Part shown: one piece after another, positions 1-6,011 of the stretch
How positions within the stretch are numbered: the stretch's first letter is position 1
Layout: each line of letters starts with the position of its first letter
Assembly: GCA_024690695.1 (NCBI GenBank)
Contig: JAILOS010000044.1
Span: 1 to 12,182, forward strand
Direction of reading: 5' to 3'
Length of the DNA: 12,182 nt
Origin: Oscillospiraceae bacterium
Lineage (GTDB): Bacteria; Bacillota_A; Clostridia; Oscillospirales; Oscillospiraceae
Position numbers and translations under genes: made by a program
Notes under the pieces: generated by a model
The model's input: only the letters and a program-made list of their open reading frames with translations
What the model was told of the DNA's origin: nothing
Database searches by the model: none

Positions 1-172
1 GGCACTCGTTGTTCTCGTCGTGTGCCTTCAGGCGGTAGGTGCGGCCGATGATCTTCTTGTAGACCTTGTGGGCCACGCGATCTTCCACGATCACGACCAC
101 GGTCTTGTCCATCTTGTCGGAAACGACCTTGCCCACGCGGACCTTACGGGAAGTAGTTCTCTCAGTATTCAT
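1..172 (-). CDS. rpsQ: 30S ribosomal protein S17 (3' end beyond window)
   Basis: Only the first 57 codons lie in the window; the C-terminus is cut by the left edge. S17 is a primary 16S rRNA-binding protein with an OB fold. The visible protein begins [20 protein letters not shown] and continues with the family-typical MDKTVVV strand and the [10 protein letters not shown] segment. The ATG at 172 is preceded by a strong Shine-Dalgarno (GGAGGT, 8 nt before the ATG), which lies in the 14-nt gap after the rpmC stop. It is the last visible gene of the S10 operon, in the normal place after L29. The identification is secure from N-terminal sequence and operon order. Confidence 0.95.
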   Translation of the reverse strand, partial: MNTERTTSRKVRVGKVVSDKMDKTVVVIVEDRVAHKVYKKIIGRTYRLKAHDENNEC

Positions 173-186
173 GTTTCGTTACCTCC

Positions 187-375
187 TCAGTTCTGCTTCT
201 GGCGAAGCACGGTCTTGACACGGGCGATGTCACGGCGGGCCGCAGAAATCTTGGTGGGGTTGTCAAGATGATTGGTGGCATGCTGCATACGGAGCATGAA
301 CAGGTCCTTCTTCAGCTCGGCGAGCTTCTTCTCAAGCTCTTCGACAGACAGATTGCTGATGTCTTTTGCCTTCAT
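187..375 (-). CDS. rpmC: 50S ribosomal protein L29
   Basis: A 62-residue protein, the usual size for L29, which forms a helical hairpin near the 50S exit tunnel next to L23. Family features are the start MKAKDISNLSVEELEKKL, the central FMLRMQ and LDNPTKI segments, and the ending RRDIARVKTVLRQKQ. The open frame continues upstream to 498 inside rplP, but homology begins at the ATG at 375, only 1 nt after the rplP TAA. Its Shine-Dalgarno-like GGTGG lies inside the last codons of rplP, so translation is probably coupled. A second ATG five codons upstream (390) is possible but less like the family. Confidence 0.95.
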   Translation of the reverse strand: MKAKDISNLSVEELEKKLAELKKDLFMLRMQHATNHLDNPTKISAARRDIARVKTVLRQKQN

Positions 376-376
376 C

Positions 377-808
377 TTATTCACCACCATTCTCAGTCTC
401 GGCGCCCTTCGCGACGATCTTCGTCTTGATGGGCAGTTTGTGGCTGGCCAGGCGGAGAGCCTCGCGGGCGGTCTCTTCGGGGACGCCGGCGATCTCAAAC
501 ATCACCCTGCCGGGCTTGACGACGGAAACCCAGTACTCGGGGGAGCCTTTACCGGAACCCATACGGGTCTCGGCGGGCTTGGCGGTCACGGGCTTGTCGG
601 GGAAGATCTTGATCCAGACCTGGCCGCCGCGCTTGGTGTAGCGGGTCATGGCGATACGGGCCGCCTCGATCTGGTTGGAAGTGATCCAGCCGGGCTCCTG
701 TGCGGCCAGGCCGAACTCGCCGTAGGTCACCTCGTTGCCGCGGGTGGCTTTGCCCTTCATGCGGCCGCGCTGGACTCTGCGGTATTTCACTCTCTTAGGC
801 ATTAACAT
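377..808 (-). CDS. rplP: 50S ribosomal protein L16
   Basis: A 143-residue L16, a late-assembly 50S protein near the A-site tRNA elbow and central protuberance. It has the canonical N-terminus [19 protein letters not shown], the [20 protein letters not shown] segment, and the loop TRMGSGKG; Arg82 there appears to match the E. coli Arg81 that is hydroxylated in some bacteria (family knowledge; no such modification is shown here). The start ATG shares one base with the rpsC stop (TAATG). Its Shine-Dalgarno (AAGGAGG) is embedded in the last codons of rpsC, which favours coupled translation. Length and sequence are ordinary. Confidence 0.97.
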   Translation of the reverse strand: MLMPKRVKYRRVQRGRMKGKATRGNEVTYGEFGLAAQEPGWITSNQIEAARIAMTRYTKRGGQVWIKIFPDKPVTAKPAETRMGSGKGSPEYWVSVVKPGRVMFEIAGVPEETAREALRLASHKLPIKTKIVAKGAETENGGE

Positions 809-1680
809 TAGTTGTTGCCTCCTTCCTTAGCGGGAGCGGCGGGACGGGGGCCGCGGTTGAAGCTGCCCTGACCGGCCGGCCGGCTGCCGTAGCCGCCCTG
901 ACGGCGATCGCCGCCCTGGCCGCGGTTGTCGCGGTTGTCACGGTTGTAACCGCCCTGACGGCGGTCTCCGCCCTGGCGGCGGTCGTCTCTGCGACGGCGC
1001 TCGCCCTGGGGCTTGTTCAGATCCATCGTGCGCGGGGTGGTGCGCAGGGTCTGGGAAAGGACCTCGCCCTTGTAGATCCACACCTTCACGCCGATCCGGC
1101 CGTAAGTCGTGTTCGCCTCGGCAAAGCCGTAGTCGATGTCGGCGCGGATGGTCTGCAGGGGGATGGTGCCCTCGTGATAGCACTCGGAGCGGGCGATCTC
1201 GGCGCCGCCCAGACGGCCGCCGCACTTGACCTTGATGCCGCGGGCGCCCATTCTCATGGCGCGGCCCATGGCGTTCTTCATCGCACGGCGGAAGCCGATG
1301 CGCTTCTCGAGCTGCTGAGCGATGTTCTCAGCGACGAGCTGGGCGTTCGTGTCGGGCGTGCGGACCTCGACGATGGAGAGAGCGACGGGCTTGCCGATCA
1401 GCTTCTCGACCTCGAGGCGCAGGCGCTCGATCTCCGCGCCGCCCTTGCCGATGACGACGCCGGGGCGGGAGCAGTGGATATAGATGCGGACCTTCGCGCT
1501 GTCGCGCTCGATCTCGATCGTGGGAACGCCGGCGGAATAAAGGGTCTTCTTCAGATACTCGCGGATCTTGTGATCCTCGACGATCAGATCGCCGACCTTG
1601 TCTTCTCTGGCGTACCAACGGGAATCCCAGTCCTTGATAACGCCTACGCGCAGGCCGTGGGGATTAACTTTCTGTCCCAT
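808..1680 (-). CDS. rpsC: 30S ribosomal protein S3 with long disordered RGG-like C-terminal tail
   Basis: S3 sits on the 30S head at the mRNA entry channel. The core is standard: start [13 protein letters not shown], a type II KH domain with the GKGG loop at residues 78-81, and the C-terminal domain with [12 protein letters not shown] at 155-166. Arg131, Arg132 and Lys135 match the E. coli residues linked to mRNA helicase activity (family knowledge). At 290 residues it is far longer than typical S3 (about 218-233). The excess is a low-complexity tail from about residue 226, rich in Arg, Gly, Asp, Gln and Asn, with RRQGG three times (234-238, 240-244, 259-263), then a Pro/Ala stretch. The tail is in frame and its final codons carry the rplP Shine-Dalgarno. 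The ATG at 1680 has an AAGGAGG site 17 nt after the rplV stop. Confidence 0.97.
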   Translation of the reverse strand: MGQKVNPHGLRVGVIKDWDSRWYAREDKVGDLIVEDHKIREYLKKTLYSAGVPTIEIERDSAKVRIYIHCSRPGVVIGKGGAEIERLRLEVEKLIGKPVALSIVEVRTPDTNAQLVAENIAQQLEKRIGFRRAMKNAMGRAMRMGARGIKVKCGGRLGGAEIARSECYHEGTIPLQTIRADIDYGFAEANTTYGRIGVKVWIYKGEVLSQTLRTTPRTMDLNKPQGERRRRDDRRQGGDRRQGGYNRDNRDNRGQGGDRRQGGYGSRPAGQGSFNRGPRPAAPAKEGGNN

Positions 1681-1697
1681 AATTCTGCCTCCTTCCC

Positions 1698-2048
1698 TTA
1701 GTCTCTCTCAGCCACGCCGATGGTGATGTGGCTGGTGCGCTTGTTGATGCGGTAGCCGCGGCCCTGAGCCCTGGGCATGAACCTCTTGAGGATCGGGCCG
1801 GCGTTGGCGTAGGTCTCCGCAACGTAGAGCTTCTCGGGATCCATCTCGTACTTCGGACCCTCGGCGTTGGCCATGGCGCTCTTGAGCACCTTGATCATCA
1901 GCTCGCAGCCGGCCTTCGGGGTGTTCTCCATCAGAGCCAGCGCCACGTTGGCGTCCTTGCCGCGGATCATGTTGCAGATGATCTCTACCTTACGGGGAGA
2001 AATGCGGGCGTATTTGTGCTCCGCACGGGCAATTTTCTTTTCGTCCAT
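1698..2048 (-). CDS. rplV: 50S ribosomal protein L22
   Basis: A 116-residue L22, close to the family's usual 110-118. L22 binds 23S rRNA and sends a beta-hairpin into the nascent-peptide tunnel, where changes cause macrolide resistance in other species. Visible hallmarks are ARISPRKVE near residue 14, [19 protein letters not shown] in the middle, and the C-terminal hairpin [21 protein letters not shown] see no insertion in the hairpin. The ATG at 2048 follows a GGAGGAG site lying in the 12-nt gap after rpsS. Confidence 0.97.
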   Translation of the reverse strand: MDEKKIARAEHKYARISPRKVEIICNMIRGKDANVALALMENTPKAGCELMIKVLKSAMANAEGPKYEMDPEKLYVAETYANAGPILKRFMPRAQGRGYRINKRTSHITIGVAERD

Positions 2049-2060
2049 GGTCTCTCCTCC

Positions 2061-2333
2061 TTACTTGCCGGTCTTGCTGCCGGCATGGCCGCGGAAGGTG
2101 CGGGTGGGCGCGAACTCGCCCAGCTTGTGGCCGACCATGTCTTCCGTGACGTACACGGGCACATGACGGCGACCGTCATGGACCGCGATGGTGTGTCCGA
2201 CGAAGGACGGGAAAATCGTGGAGGACCGGGACCAGGTCTTGACGACCTGCTTGTTGCCGGTCTTGTTCATCTCGTCGACTCTCTTCAGCAGCTCGGGAGC
2301 GGCGAAGGGGCCTTTCTTAATGCTTCTGCTCAT
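2061..2333 (-). CDS. rpsS: 30S ribosomal protein S19
   Basis: A 90-residue S19, a 30S head protein that partners S13. The sequence begins [19 protein letters not shown] and contains [40 protein letters not shown] and the ending [11 protein letters not shown], all standard for the family. The ATG at 2333 follows an AAGGAGGG Shine-Dalgarno in the 14-nt gap after the rplB stop. There is nothing unusual in length or sequence. Confidence 0.97.
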   Translation of the reverse strand: MSRSIKKGPFAAPELLKRVDEMNKTGNKQVVKTWSRSSTIFPSFVGHTIAVHDGRRHVPVYVTEDMVGHKLGEFAPTRTFRGHAGSKTGK

Positions 2334-2347
2334 GAATCTTTCCCTCC

Positions 2348-3184
2348 TTACTTAGCGTTGCGGCGCTTGACGATGAACTTATCGGTTCTGTTCTTCGTCT
2401 TGCGGGTCTTGTAGCCGAGCGCGGGCTTGCCCCAAGGAGTAACGGGGCCGGGACGGCCGATCGGGGACTTGCCCTCGCCGCCGCCGTGGGGGTGGTCCAC
2501 CGGGTTCATGACGGAGCCGCGGACCGTGGGACGGATGCCCATGTGGCGTTTGCGGCCGGCCTTGCCGATGTGGACGTTGGCGTGGTCGATGTTGCCGACC
2601 TGGCCGATGGTGGCGAAGCAGTCCAGACGGACCTTGCGCATCTCGCCGGAGGGCAGGCGCACGGTGGCCATGCCGCCTTCCTTCGCCATCAGCTGCGCGG
2701 CGACGCCGGCGCTGCGGACGAGCTGGGCGCCCTTGCCGGGATACAGCTCAATGTTGTGGATCACGGTGCCGACGGGGATGTTGGCCATCGGGAGCGCGTT
2801 GCCGGGCTTGATGTCAGCCGCGGCGGAGGCGAGCACCGCGTCGCCGTTCTTCAGGCCCACGGGGGCGAGAATGTAGCGGCGTTCGCCGTCGGCATACTCG
2901 ACCAGGGCGATGAAGGCGCTGCGGTTCGGATCGTACTCGAGGCGGACGACCTTGCCCTCGACGTCGCGCTTGTCGCGCTTGAAGTCGATCACGCGGTACT
3001 TCTGACGGTTGCCGCCGCCCTGGTGGCGGACGGTGATGCGGCCGTAGCTGTTGCGGCCGGAGTTCTTCTTGAGAACCTCAAGAAGGGACTTCTCAGGCTT
3101 GACGTGCTTCTCGACTCCGTCGAAACCGGAGACGGTCATCTGACGTCTGGCAGGAGTAGTCGGTCTGTAAGTTTTGATAGACAT
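2348..3184 (-). CDS. rplB: 50S ribosomal protein L2
   Basis: A 278-residue L2, near the usual 273-280. L2 binds 23S rRNA near the peptidyl-transferase centre and helps subunit association. The family start [14 protein letters not shown] is present, as are [10 protein letters not shown], the SH3-like beta-barrel region, and [20 protein letters not shown] around residues 226-245. His231 in that motif appears to match E. coli His229, which matters for peptidyl transfer in reconstitution work. The basic ending [19 protein letters not shown] is typical. The ATG at 3184 has an AAGGAGG site overlapping the end of the rplW stop; the gap is 13 nt. Confidence 0.98.
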   Translation of the reverse strand: MSIKTYRPTTPARRQMTVSGFDGVEKHVKPEKSLLEVLKKNSGRNSYGRITVRHQGGGNRQKYRVIDFKRDKRDVEGKVVRLEYDPNRSAFIALVEYADGERRYILAPVGLKNGDAVLASAAADIKPGNALPMANIPVGTVIHNIELYPGKGAQLVRSAGVAAQLMAKEGGMATVRLPSGEMRKVRLDCFATIGQVGNIDHANVHIGKAGRKRHMGIRPTVRGSVMNPVDHPHGGGEGKSPIGRPGPVTPWGKPALGYKTRKTKNRTDKFIVKRRNAK

Positions 3185-3197
3185 TCTTTATTCCTCC

Positions 3198-3494
3198 TTA
3201 AACCATGCCTTCGAAGATCTCAATGTTCTTGGAGTCGGCACTGAGCTTGACGACGGCTTTCTTCCAGGAGGCGGTTTTGCCCATGGGGTAAGCGCCGGTG
3301 CGCTTGGCCTTGCTGCGGACGTGCGTGGTCGTGACCTTGATCACGGTCACGCCGAAGATCTCCTCGATCGCCTTGCGGATCTCGATCTTGTTGGCGTCCT
3401 TCGCCACCTCAAAAGCGTACTTCTTGATGTCCAGGTCTTCCATGGACTGCTCGGTGATGATGGGACGGATGATGATGTCGTACGCGGTCTTCAT
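3198..3494 (-). CDS. rplW: 50S ribosomal protein L23
   Basis: A 98-residue L23, which sits at the exit tunnel and docks trigger factor and SRP. The sequence has the early RPIITEQSME motif, AFEVAKDANKIEIRKAIEEI, FGVTVIKVTT and the basic loop around RSKAKRTGAYPMG. The ATG at 3494 overlaps the rplD stop by one base (TGATG), and the GAGGAGGT Shine-Dalgarno lies within the last rplD codons, so the pair is probably translationally coupled. Length is normal. Confidence 0.97.
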   Translation of the reverse strand: MKTAYDIIIRPIITEQSMEDLDIKKYAFEVAKDANKIEIRKAIEEIFGVTVIKVTTTHVRSKAKRTGAYPMGKTASWKKAVVKLSADSKNIEIFEGMV

Positions 3495-4117
3495 CAGGCG
3501 AACACCTCCTCGATCTTGGCAAGAGCGGCCTTGTCGACGACCATCTTGCCGCTGGTGAGAATCTGATAGGGGCTGAGGATGGTGGCGATGGTGGTGCTCA
3601 CGCCCTCAATGTTGCGGGCGGACTTGACGACCTTCTCGTCCACGGCCTCGGTGACGACGAGGGCCTTGCCCTCCACGCCGACCTTGTCCAGGAAGGACTT
3701 GAACGCCTTCGTCTTGATCTCTTCGACCTTCAGGCCGTCGATCACGACGATCTCGTCCTCGGCCGCCTTCGCGGAGAGGGCGGACTTGAGAGCCAGGCGT
3801 CTGACCTTCTTGTTGAGGGTGTAGCTGTAGTCGCGCGGCTTCGGAGCGAAGGCTACGCCGCCGTGGTACCACACCGGAGAACCGGCATAGCCGGCGCGGG
3901 CGCGGCCGGTGCCCTTCTGGCGCCAGGGCTTCTTCGTGGTGTAGGAAACCTCGCCCTTCGTGAGAGCGCTCTGGGTGCCCTGACGGCAGTTGGCCAGGTG
4001 ATTCTTGACGGAATCATGCAGGACGCTCTTGTTCGGCTCGATGCCGAAGATGGCCTCGGAGAGCTCGATCTCGCCGATGTTCTCGCCGGCCATGTTGAAA
4101 ACCTTAGCCTTAGGCAT
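3494..4117 (-). CDS. rplD: 50S ribosomal protein L4
   Basis: A 207-residue L4, which lines the exit tunnel with L22. In E. coli, L4 is also the repressor of its own S10 operon, acting on the leader RNA at transcription and translation; whether it does so here is untested. The conserved extended loop is present at about residues 60-98 (KKPWRQKGTGRARAG, then SPVWYHGGVAFAPKPRDYSY). The frame is open upstream to 4174, but the start is the ATG at 4117 (MPKAKVFNMAGENIGEIELS), 19 nt after the rplC stop, with an AAAGGAGA site; the upstream extension reads through rplC and has no family match. Confidence 0.97.
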   Translation of the reverse strand: MPKAKVFNMAGENIGEIELSEAIFGIEPNKSVLHDSVKNHLANCRQGTQSALTKGEVSYTTKKPWRQKGTGRARAGYAGSPVWYHGGVAFAPKPRDYSYTLNKKVRRLALKSALSAKAAEDEIVVIDGLKVEEIKTKAFKSFLDKVGVEGKALVVTEAVDEKVVKSARNIEGVSTTIATILSPYQILTSGKMVVDKAALAKIEEVFA

Positions 4118-4136
4118 TGTTGCTGCTCTCCTTTCC

Positions 4137-4865
4137 TTACTTGGTTCTCGCGCTGGCCTTCTGCGGGTTGACACGCGCGCTGGCCTTCTGCGGGTTGACG
4201 CTGATGCCGGCAGCCTCGCCCTTCTTGACGGGCTGAGTCTTGACGGTGTTCTTGATATAGACGATCCCGCCCTTCGGGCCGGGGATCGCGCCGCGGATCG
4301 CGATCAGGTTCAGCTCGGCGTCGACCTTGACGATATCAAGGTTCTGCACGGTGACCTGCTCGACGCCCATGTGGCCCGCCTGCTTCTTGCCCGGGAAGAT
4401 CCGGGAAGGATCGGTGCTGGAGCCCATGGAGCCCGCGTGACGGTGGACGGGGCCGCCGCCGTGGCTGGTGGGCGTGCGGCCCTGGCCGAAGCGCTTGATC
4501 ACGCCGGCGTAGCCCTTGCCCTTGCTGATACCGGTGACGTCGACCTTGTCGCCTTCCGCGAACACGTCGGCCTTCACGACGTCGCCGACTTCAAGTTTGC
4601 TGTCGTCCTCAAGGCGGAACTCCTTGAGATGCTTGACCATGCCCACGCCCGCCTTCTTCAGGTGACCCTGCTCGGGCTTGCTGAGCTTCTTGTCGGCCAC
4701 TTCTTCGTAGCCGAGCTGGACGGCCTGGTAGCCTTCCTTCTCCTTCGTCATCTTCTGGACGACCACGTTCGGGCCGGCCTCGATGACGGTGACAGGAATG
4801 ACCTTGCCCGCCTCGTCGAAGATCTGCGTCATGCCGACCTTCTTGCCGATAATGGCTTTCTTCAT
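4137..4865 (-). CDS. rplC: 50S ribosomal protein L3 with repeated C-terminal nonapeptide
   Basis: A 242-residue L3, longer than the usual 205-215. L3 starts 50S assembly and reaches toward the peptidyl-transferase centre. Standard parts are the start [20 protein letters not shown], the [15 protein letters not shown] segment near 112-126, and the signature region [18 protein letters not shown] to [11 protein letters not shown] at 131-167. The extra length is a C-terminal extension after about residue 210 that ends in two exact copies of VNPQKASAR (223-231, 232-240) plus Thr-Lys. The ATG at 4865 has an AAGGAGG site. Unlike the rest of the operon, 145 nt separate it from the preceding gene, rpsJ. 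Confidence 0.97.
   Translation of the reverse strand: MKKAIIGKKVGMTQIFDEAGKVIPVTVIEAGPNVVVQKMTKEKEGYQAVQLGYEEVADKKLSKPEQGHLKKAGVGMVKHLKEFRLEDDSKLEVGDVVKADVFAEGDKVDVTGISKGKGYAGVIKRFGQGRTPTSHGGGPVHRHAGSMGSSTDPSRIFPGKKQAGHMGVEQVTVQNLDIVKVDAELNLIAIRGAIPGPKGGIVYIKNTVKTQPVKKGEAAGISVNPQKASARVNPQKASARTK
4140..4200 (-). repeat. 27-bp-period tandem duplication at 3' end of rplC
   Basis: A 24-bp word is repeated exactly at 4149-4172 and 4176-4199, with a 27-bp period. It is in frame and encodes the nonapeptide VNPQKASAR twice. The exact match at DNA level suggests a recent slippage duplication or ongoing homogenisation. Confidence 0.9.
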
Positions 4866-5010
4866 GTTATTTCCTCCTTCGGTTATTGGTTGCCTCGCAT
4901 GGCCCGGGTCTTCCCCGCCCAGAGGCTGGCAACTTAACCCGCCCGCACTCGCAAGCTGCGGGCCCTGGGTTATTTCTTTTTTCTAACAGATGGGTTTCGC
5001 GGGGTTCGGC
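4866..5010 (-). promoter_or_regulatory. structured rpsJ-rplC intercistronic region (two hairpins)
   Basis: This 145-nt spacer is about ten times longer than the other gaps in the operon. In the sense RNA, a purine run (AGAAAAAAGAAA, 4984-4973) is followed by hairpin 1: TAACCC/GGGTTA (4935-4940 with 4967-4972) enclosing GCCCGCA/TGCGGGC (4941-4947 with 4957-4963), with a 3-nt bulge. Hairpin 2 follows: GTTGCC/GGCAAC (4889-4894 with 4928-4933) or alternatively GCCTC/GAGGC (4892-4896 with 4922-4926), enclosing TGG/CCA and CGGG/CCCG with loop 4909-4913. The rplC Shine-Dalgarno follows within 20 nt. Sense hairpins have no U-tract after them, so they do not look like sense terminators. RNA processing, protein binding or control of rplC translation are possible roles (inference). 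Confidence 0.6.
4935..4984 (+). terminator. possible plus-strand (antisense) intrinsic terminator
   Basis: Read on the plus strand, the 13-bp interrupted stem at 4935-4972 is followed at once by TTTCTTTTTTCT (4973-4984), the form of an intrinsic terminator. It would stop transcription running antisense to the S10 operon. No plus-strand gene is seen, so the arrangement may instead be a by-product of the A-rich sense tract before the hairpin. Confidence 0.4.
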
Positions 5011-5328
5011 TCAGAGCTTGATCTCGATCTCGACGCCGGCGGGAACTTCCAGATTCATCAGCGCTTCGACGGTCTTCTGCGTGGGGCTCATGATGTCGAT
5101 CAAGCGCTTGTGCGTGCGGCGCTCAAACTGCTCGCGGCTGTCCTTGTACTTGTGGACGGCGCGCAGAATGGTGACGACCTCGGTCTTGGTGGGCAGCGGG
5201 ATGGGCCCGGAGACCTTTGCGTCGGTACGCTTGGCGGCCTCGACGATCGTTTCGGCGGCCTTGTCGATGAGCTGGTGATCGTAAGCCTTGAGGCGGATAC
5301 GGATCATGTTCTTGCTGGTGCTTGCCAT
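5011..5328 (-). CDS. rpsJ: 30S ribosomal protein S10 (first gene of operon)
   Basis: A 105-residue S10, which is part of the 30S head and, as NusE in E. coli, also of transcription antitermination complexes. After a short N-terminal extension the family sequence begins [20 protein letters not shown], followed by [37 protein letters not shown] and the ending [11 protein letters not shown]. The ATG at 5328 has an AAGGAG site about 10 nt upstream; the internal Met8 has no comparable site. It opens the S10 operon after a long structured leader. Nothing in the protein is unusual beyond the few extra N-terminal residues. Confidence 0.97.
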   Translation of the reverse strand: MASTSKNMIRIRLKAYDHQLIDKAAETIVEAAKRTDAKVSGPIPLPTKTEVVTILRAVHKYKDSREQFERRTHKRLIDIMSPTQKTVEALMNLEVPAGVEIEIKL

Positions 5329-5344
5329 GTGTTTTTCTCCTTTT

Positions 5345-5391
5345 CGTACGTTTTTTCAGCGGCATTGGCTCCGCTTCGGAAAATGCGTACG
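5345..5391 (-). promoter_or_regulatory. long hairpin abutting the rpsJ ribosome-binding site
   Basis: Sense RNA folds as CGUACG/CGUACG (5386-5391 with 5345-5350), a 2x2 internal loop, UUUUC/GAAAA (5379-5383 with 5353-5357), a 3-nt bulge, then AGCGG/CCGCU (5371-5375 with 5358-5362) and an 8-nt loop. It ends about three nucleotides before the AAGGAG site of rpsJ, so it could affect ribosome access. Its outer strand (5389-5391) is shared with the neighbouring 7-bp stem, so the two cannot both form completely. Confidence 0.6.
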
Positions 5392-5439
5392 GTTGAAACT
5401 TTTCCTGTACACACAACCGTGCGTATCAGACCGCGTCCG

Positions 5440-5466
5440 AAAAACAAACCGGCCAAGCTGGCCGGT
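5440..5466 (-). terminator. intrinsic terminator in the S10 leader (attenuator candidate)
   Basis: In the sense RNA, ACCGGCC (5466-5460) pairs perfectly with GGCCGGU (5454-5448) around a 5-nt loop, and UUUGUUUUU (5448-5440) follows directly. This is a compact GC-rich stem plus U-tract. It lies about 165 nt after the inferred transcription start and about 110 nt before the rpsJ start codon, so it would cut off the whole operon unless bypassed. The word CCGGU occurs twice upstream (5549-5545, 5501-5497) and could pair with ACCGG of the terminator, a possible but weak antiterminator. Confidence 0.7.
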
Positions 5467-5635
5467 CGATCCTCCGTACGCGCGATATACGCGTGTACCG
5501 GATGGGTTTCAGCCGCCCGATTGCGTATCGGATATGCTTCCGATACCGGACATACTCCACGGAAGTTACCTCGCTGCGCGAGCAATCTCCCGCTTCTTCG
5601 CATTTACGCGCGCTTTTCGCCGCACGCGCTTTGAT

Positions 5636-5664
5636 AGTATAACCTGCGCTTCCCTGCTTGTCAA
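5636..5664 (-). promoter_or_regulatory. sigma-A promoter of the S10 operon with UP-like A-tracts
   Basis: The -35 is TTGACA (5664-5659, perfect consensus), the spacer is 17 nt, and the -10 is TATACT (5641-5636). Upstream in the sense strand are A-runs at 5668-5673, 5691-5695 and 5702-5706, roughly spaced by helical turns, in an AT-rich island within GC-rich DNA. This looks like an UP element, as expected for a strongly growth-linked promoter. The start site is inferred near 5629. Confidence 0.88.
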
Positions 5665-5802
5665 GCATTTTTTCGTTGAAATTGCAGAAATTTTTGAGTT
5701 ATTTTTGTGCGAATTGATCGCTGCGCTCCGGCAGCGCCGCCGTCGCAGCCGCGGGCCCGCTTTGCAGGGGCGGCTGCCCGCTCGCGCGAACCTCGCGTCT
5801 AC

Positions 5803-5866
5803 CCCGTAGGGGACGGCGTCCTCGACGTCCCGCCAGCGCAAAATCCTCGCCTCTACCCCGTAGGGG
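5803..5866. repeat. 64-bp direct repeat, copy 1
   Basis: Identical in all 64 bases to 5906-5969, with a 103-bp period. It contains the GGGACG/CGTCCC hairpin, a CCAGCGCAAAATCCTCGCC linker and a terminal ACCCCGTAGGGG palindrome. The bases between the copies also match, less exactly, the sequence before copy 1 (5767-5802), so about 1.9 units of a 103-bp tandem repeat are present. Confidence 0.9.
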
Positions 5867-5905
5867 CGGCTATCAGCCGCCCGCTCGAGCGAGCCTCTCG
5901 TCTTG

Positions 5906-5969
5906 CCCGTAGGGGACGGCGTCCTCGACGTCCCGCCAGCGCAAAATCCTCGCCTCTACCCCGTAGGGG
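5906..5969. repeat. 64-bp direct repeat, copy 2
   Basis: Exact second copy of 5803-5866. After it the sequence diverges into GGGGCGAGGATT, the reverse complement of the AATCCTCGCC linker within the repeat, giving a copy-specific 10-bp stem. Confidence 0.9.
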
Positions 5970-5982
5970 TGGGGCGAGGATT
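5943..5982 (-). terminator. candidate terminator after the transglutaminase-like gene
   Basis: Sense RNA has AATCCTCGCC (5982-5973) pairing perfectly with GGCGAGGATT (5954-5945), with an inner ACCCC/GGGGT stem (5970-5966 with 5962-5958), and ends in TTTT (5946-5943). It lies about 30 nt after the stop at 6012. The U-tract is short and partly in the stem, and the element is also part of the repeat block, so the role is tentative. Confidence 0.4.
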
Positions 5983-6011
5983 GCGAGCGGGCCGCCGGGG
6001 AGCGCGCGGCT

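Larger units (their letters stand above)
5329..5629 (-). promoter_or_regulatory. S10 operon 5' leader, about 300 nt, highly structured
   Basis: From the transcription start inferred from the promoter (about 5629) to the rpsJ ATG there are about 300 nt with at least five stems in the sense RNA. Upstream ones are GUAUCGG/CCGAUAC (5525-5531 with 5540-5546) and an imperfect 10-bp stem spanning 5474-5501 with a UAUAU loop. Then comes the intrinsic terminator at 5440-5466, a 7-bp stem ACGGUUG/CAACCGU (5389-5395 with 5414-5420), and a long hairpin at 5345-5391. S10 leaders controlled by L4 are known in E. coli and Bacillus; this one resembles neither closely enough for me to claim homology. A 99-codon frame crosses the leader but lacks a ribosome-binding site. 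Confidence 0.65.
5707..6011. repeat. non-coding block of GTAGGGG-framed hairpin modules
   Basis: No convincing gene lies here. Hairpin modules follow one another on the plus strand, each after the constant word GTAGGGG. One is GGGACG/CGTCCC (5810-5815 with 5826-5831, again 5913-5918 with 5929-5934); one is GGGCGGC/GCCGCCC (5864-5870 with 5876-5882, loop TATCA); a shortened relative is GGGC/GCCC (5768-5771 with 5776-5779). A last GTAGGGG at 5963-5969 is followed by sequence that pairs back to the preceding module. The whole resembles REP/MITE-like dispersed intergenic repeats. I recognise no transposase, target duplication or open frame. Confidence 0.75.

Noticed and set aside
187..498. Longer rpmC reading starting inside rplP
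   Set aside because: Sequence before the ATG at 375 is unrelated to L29 and is a shadow of rplP.
3494..4174. Longer rplD reading with 19 extra N-terminal residues
   Set aside because: The extension lies in the end of rplC in another frame, while the ATG at 4117 has a good ribosome-binding site and matches the L4 N-terminus.
5304..5603. 99-codon minus-strand frame through the S10 leader (possible leader peptide)
   Set aside because: Its ATG has no Shine-Dalgarno, the product has no family features, and it overlaps the terminator stem and the start of rpsJ. RNA structure explains the region better.
5329..5629. S10 leader considered as a T-box or known metabolite riboswitch
   Set aside because: I found no T-box-like antiterminator motif and no familiar riboswitch core; ribosomal operons are usually controlled by their own proteins.
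5566..5841. 91-codon minus-strand frame across the S10 promoter
   Set aside because: It would cross the promoter and part of the repeat block; composition is Arg/Ala-rich and no ribosome-binding site is apparent.
5803..5969. Repeats before the S10 operon considered as a CRISPR or attachment site
   Set aside because: Only two full copies, with related sequence between them; no spacers, integrase or cas genes.
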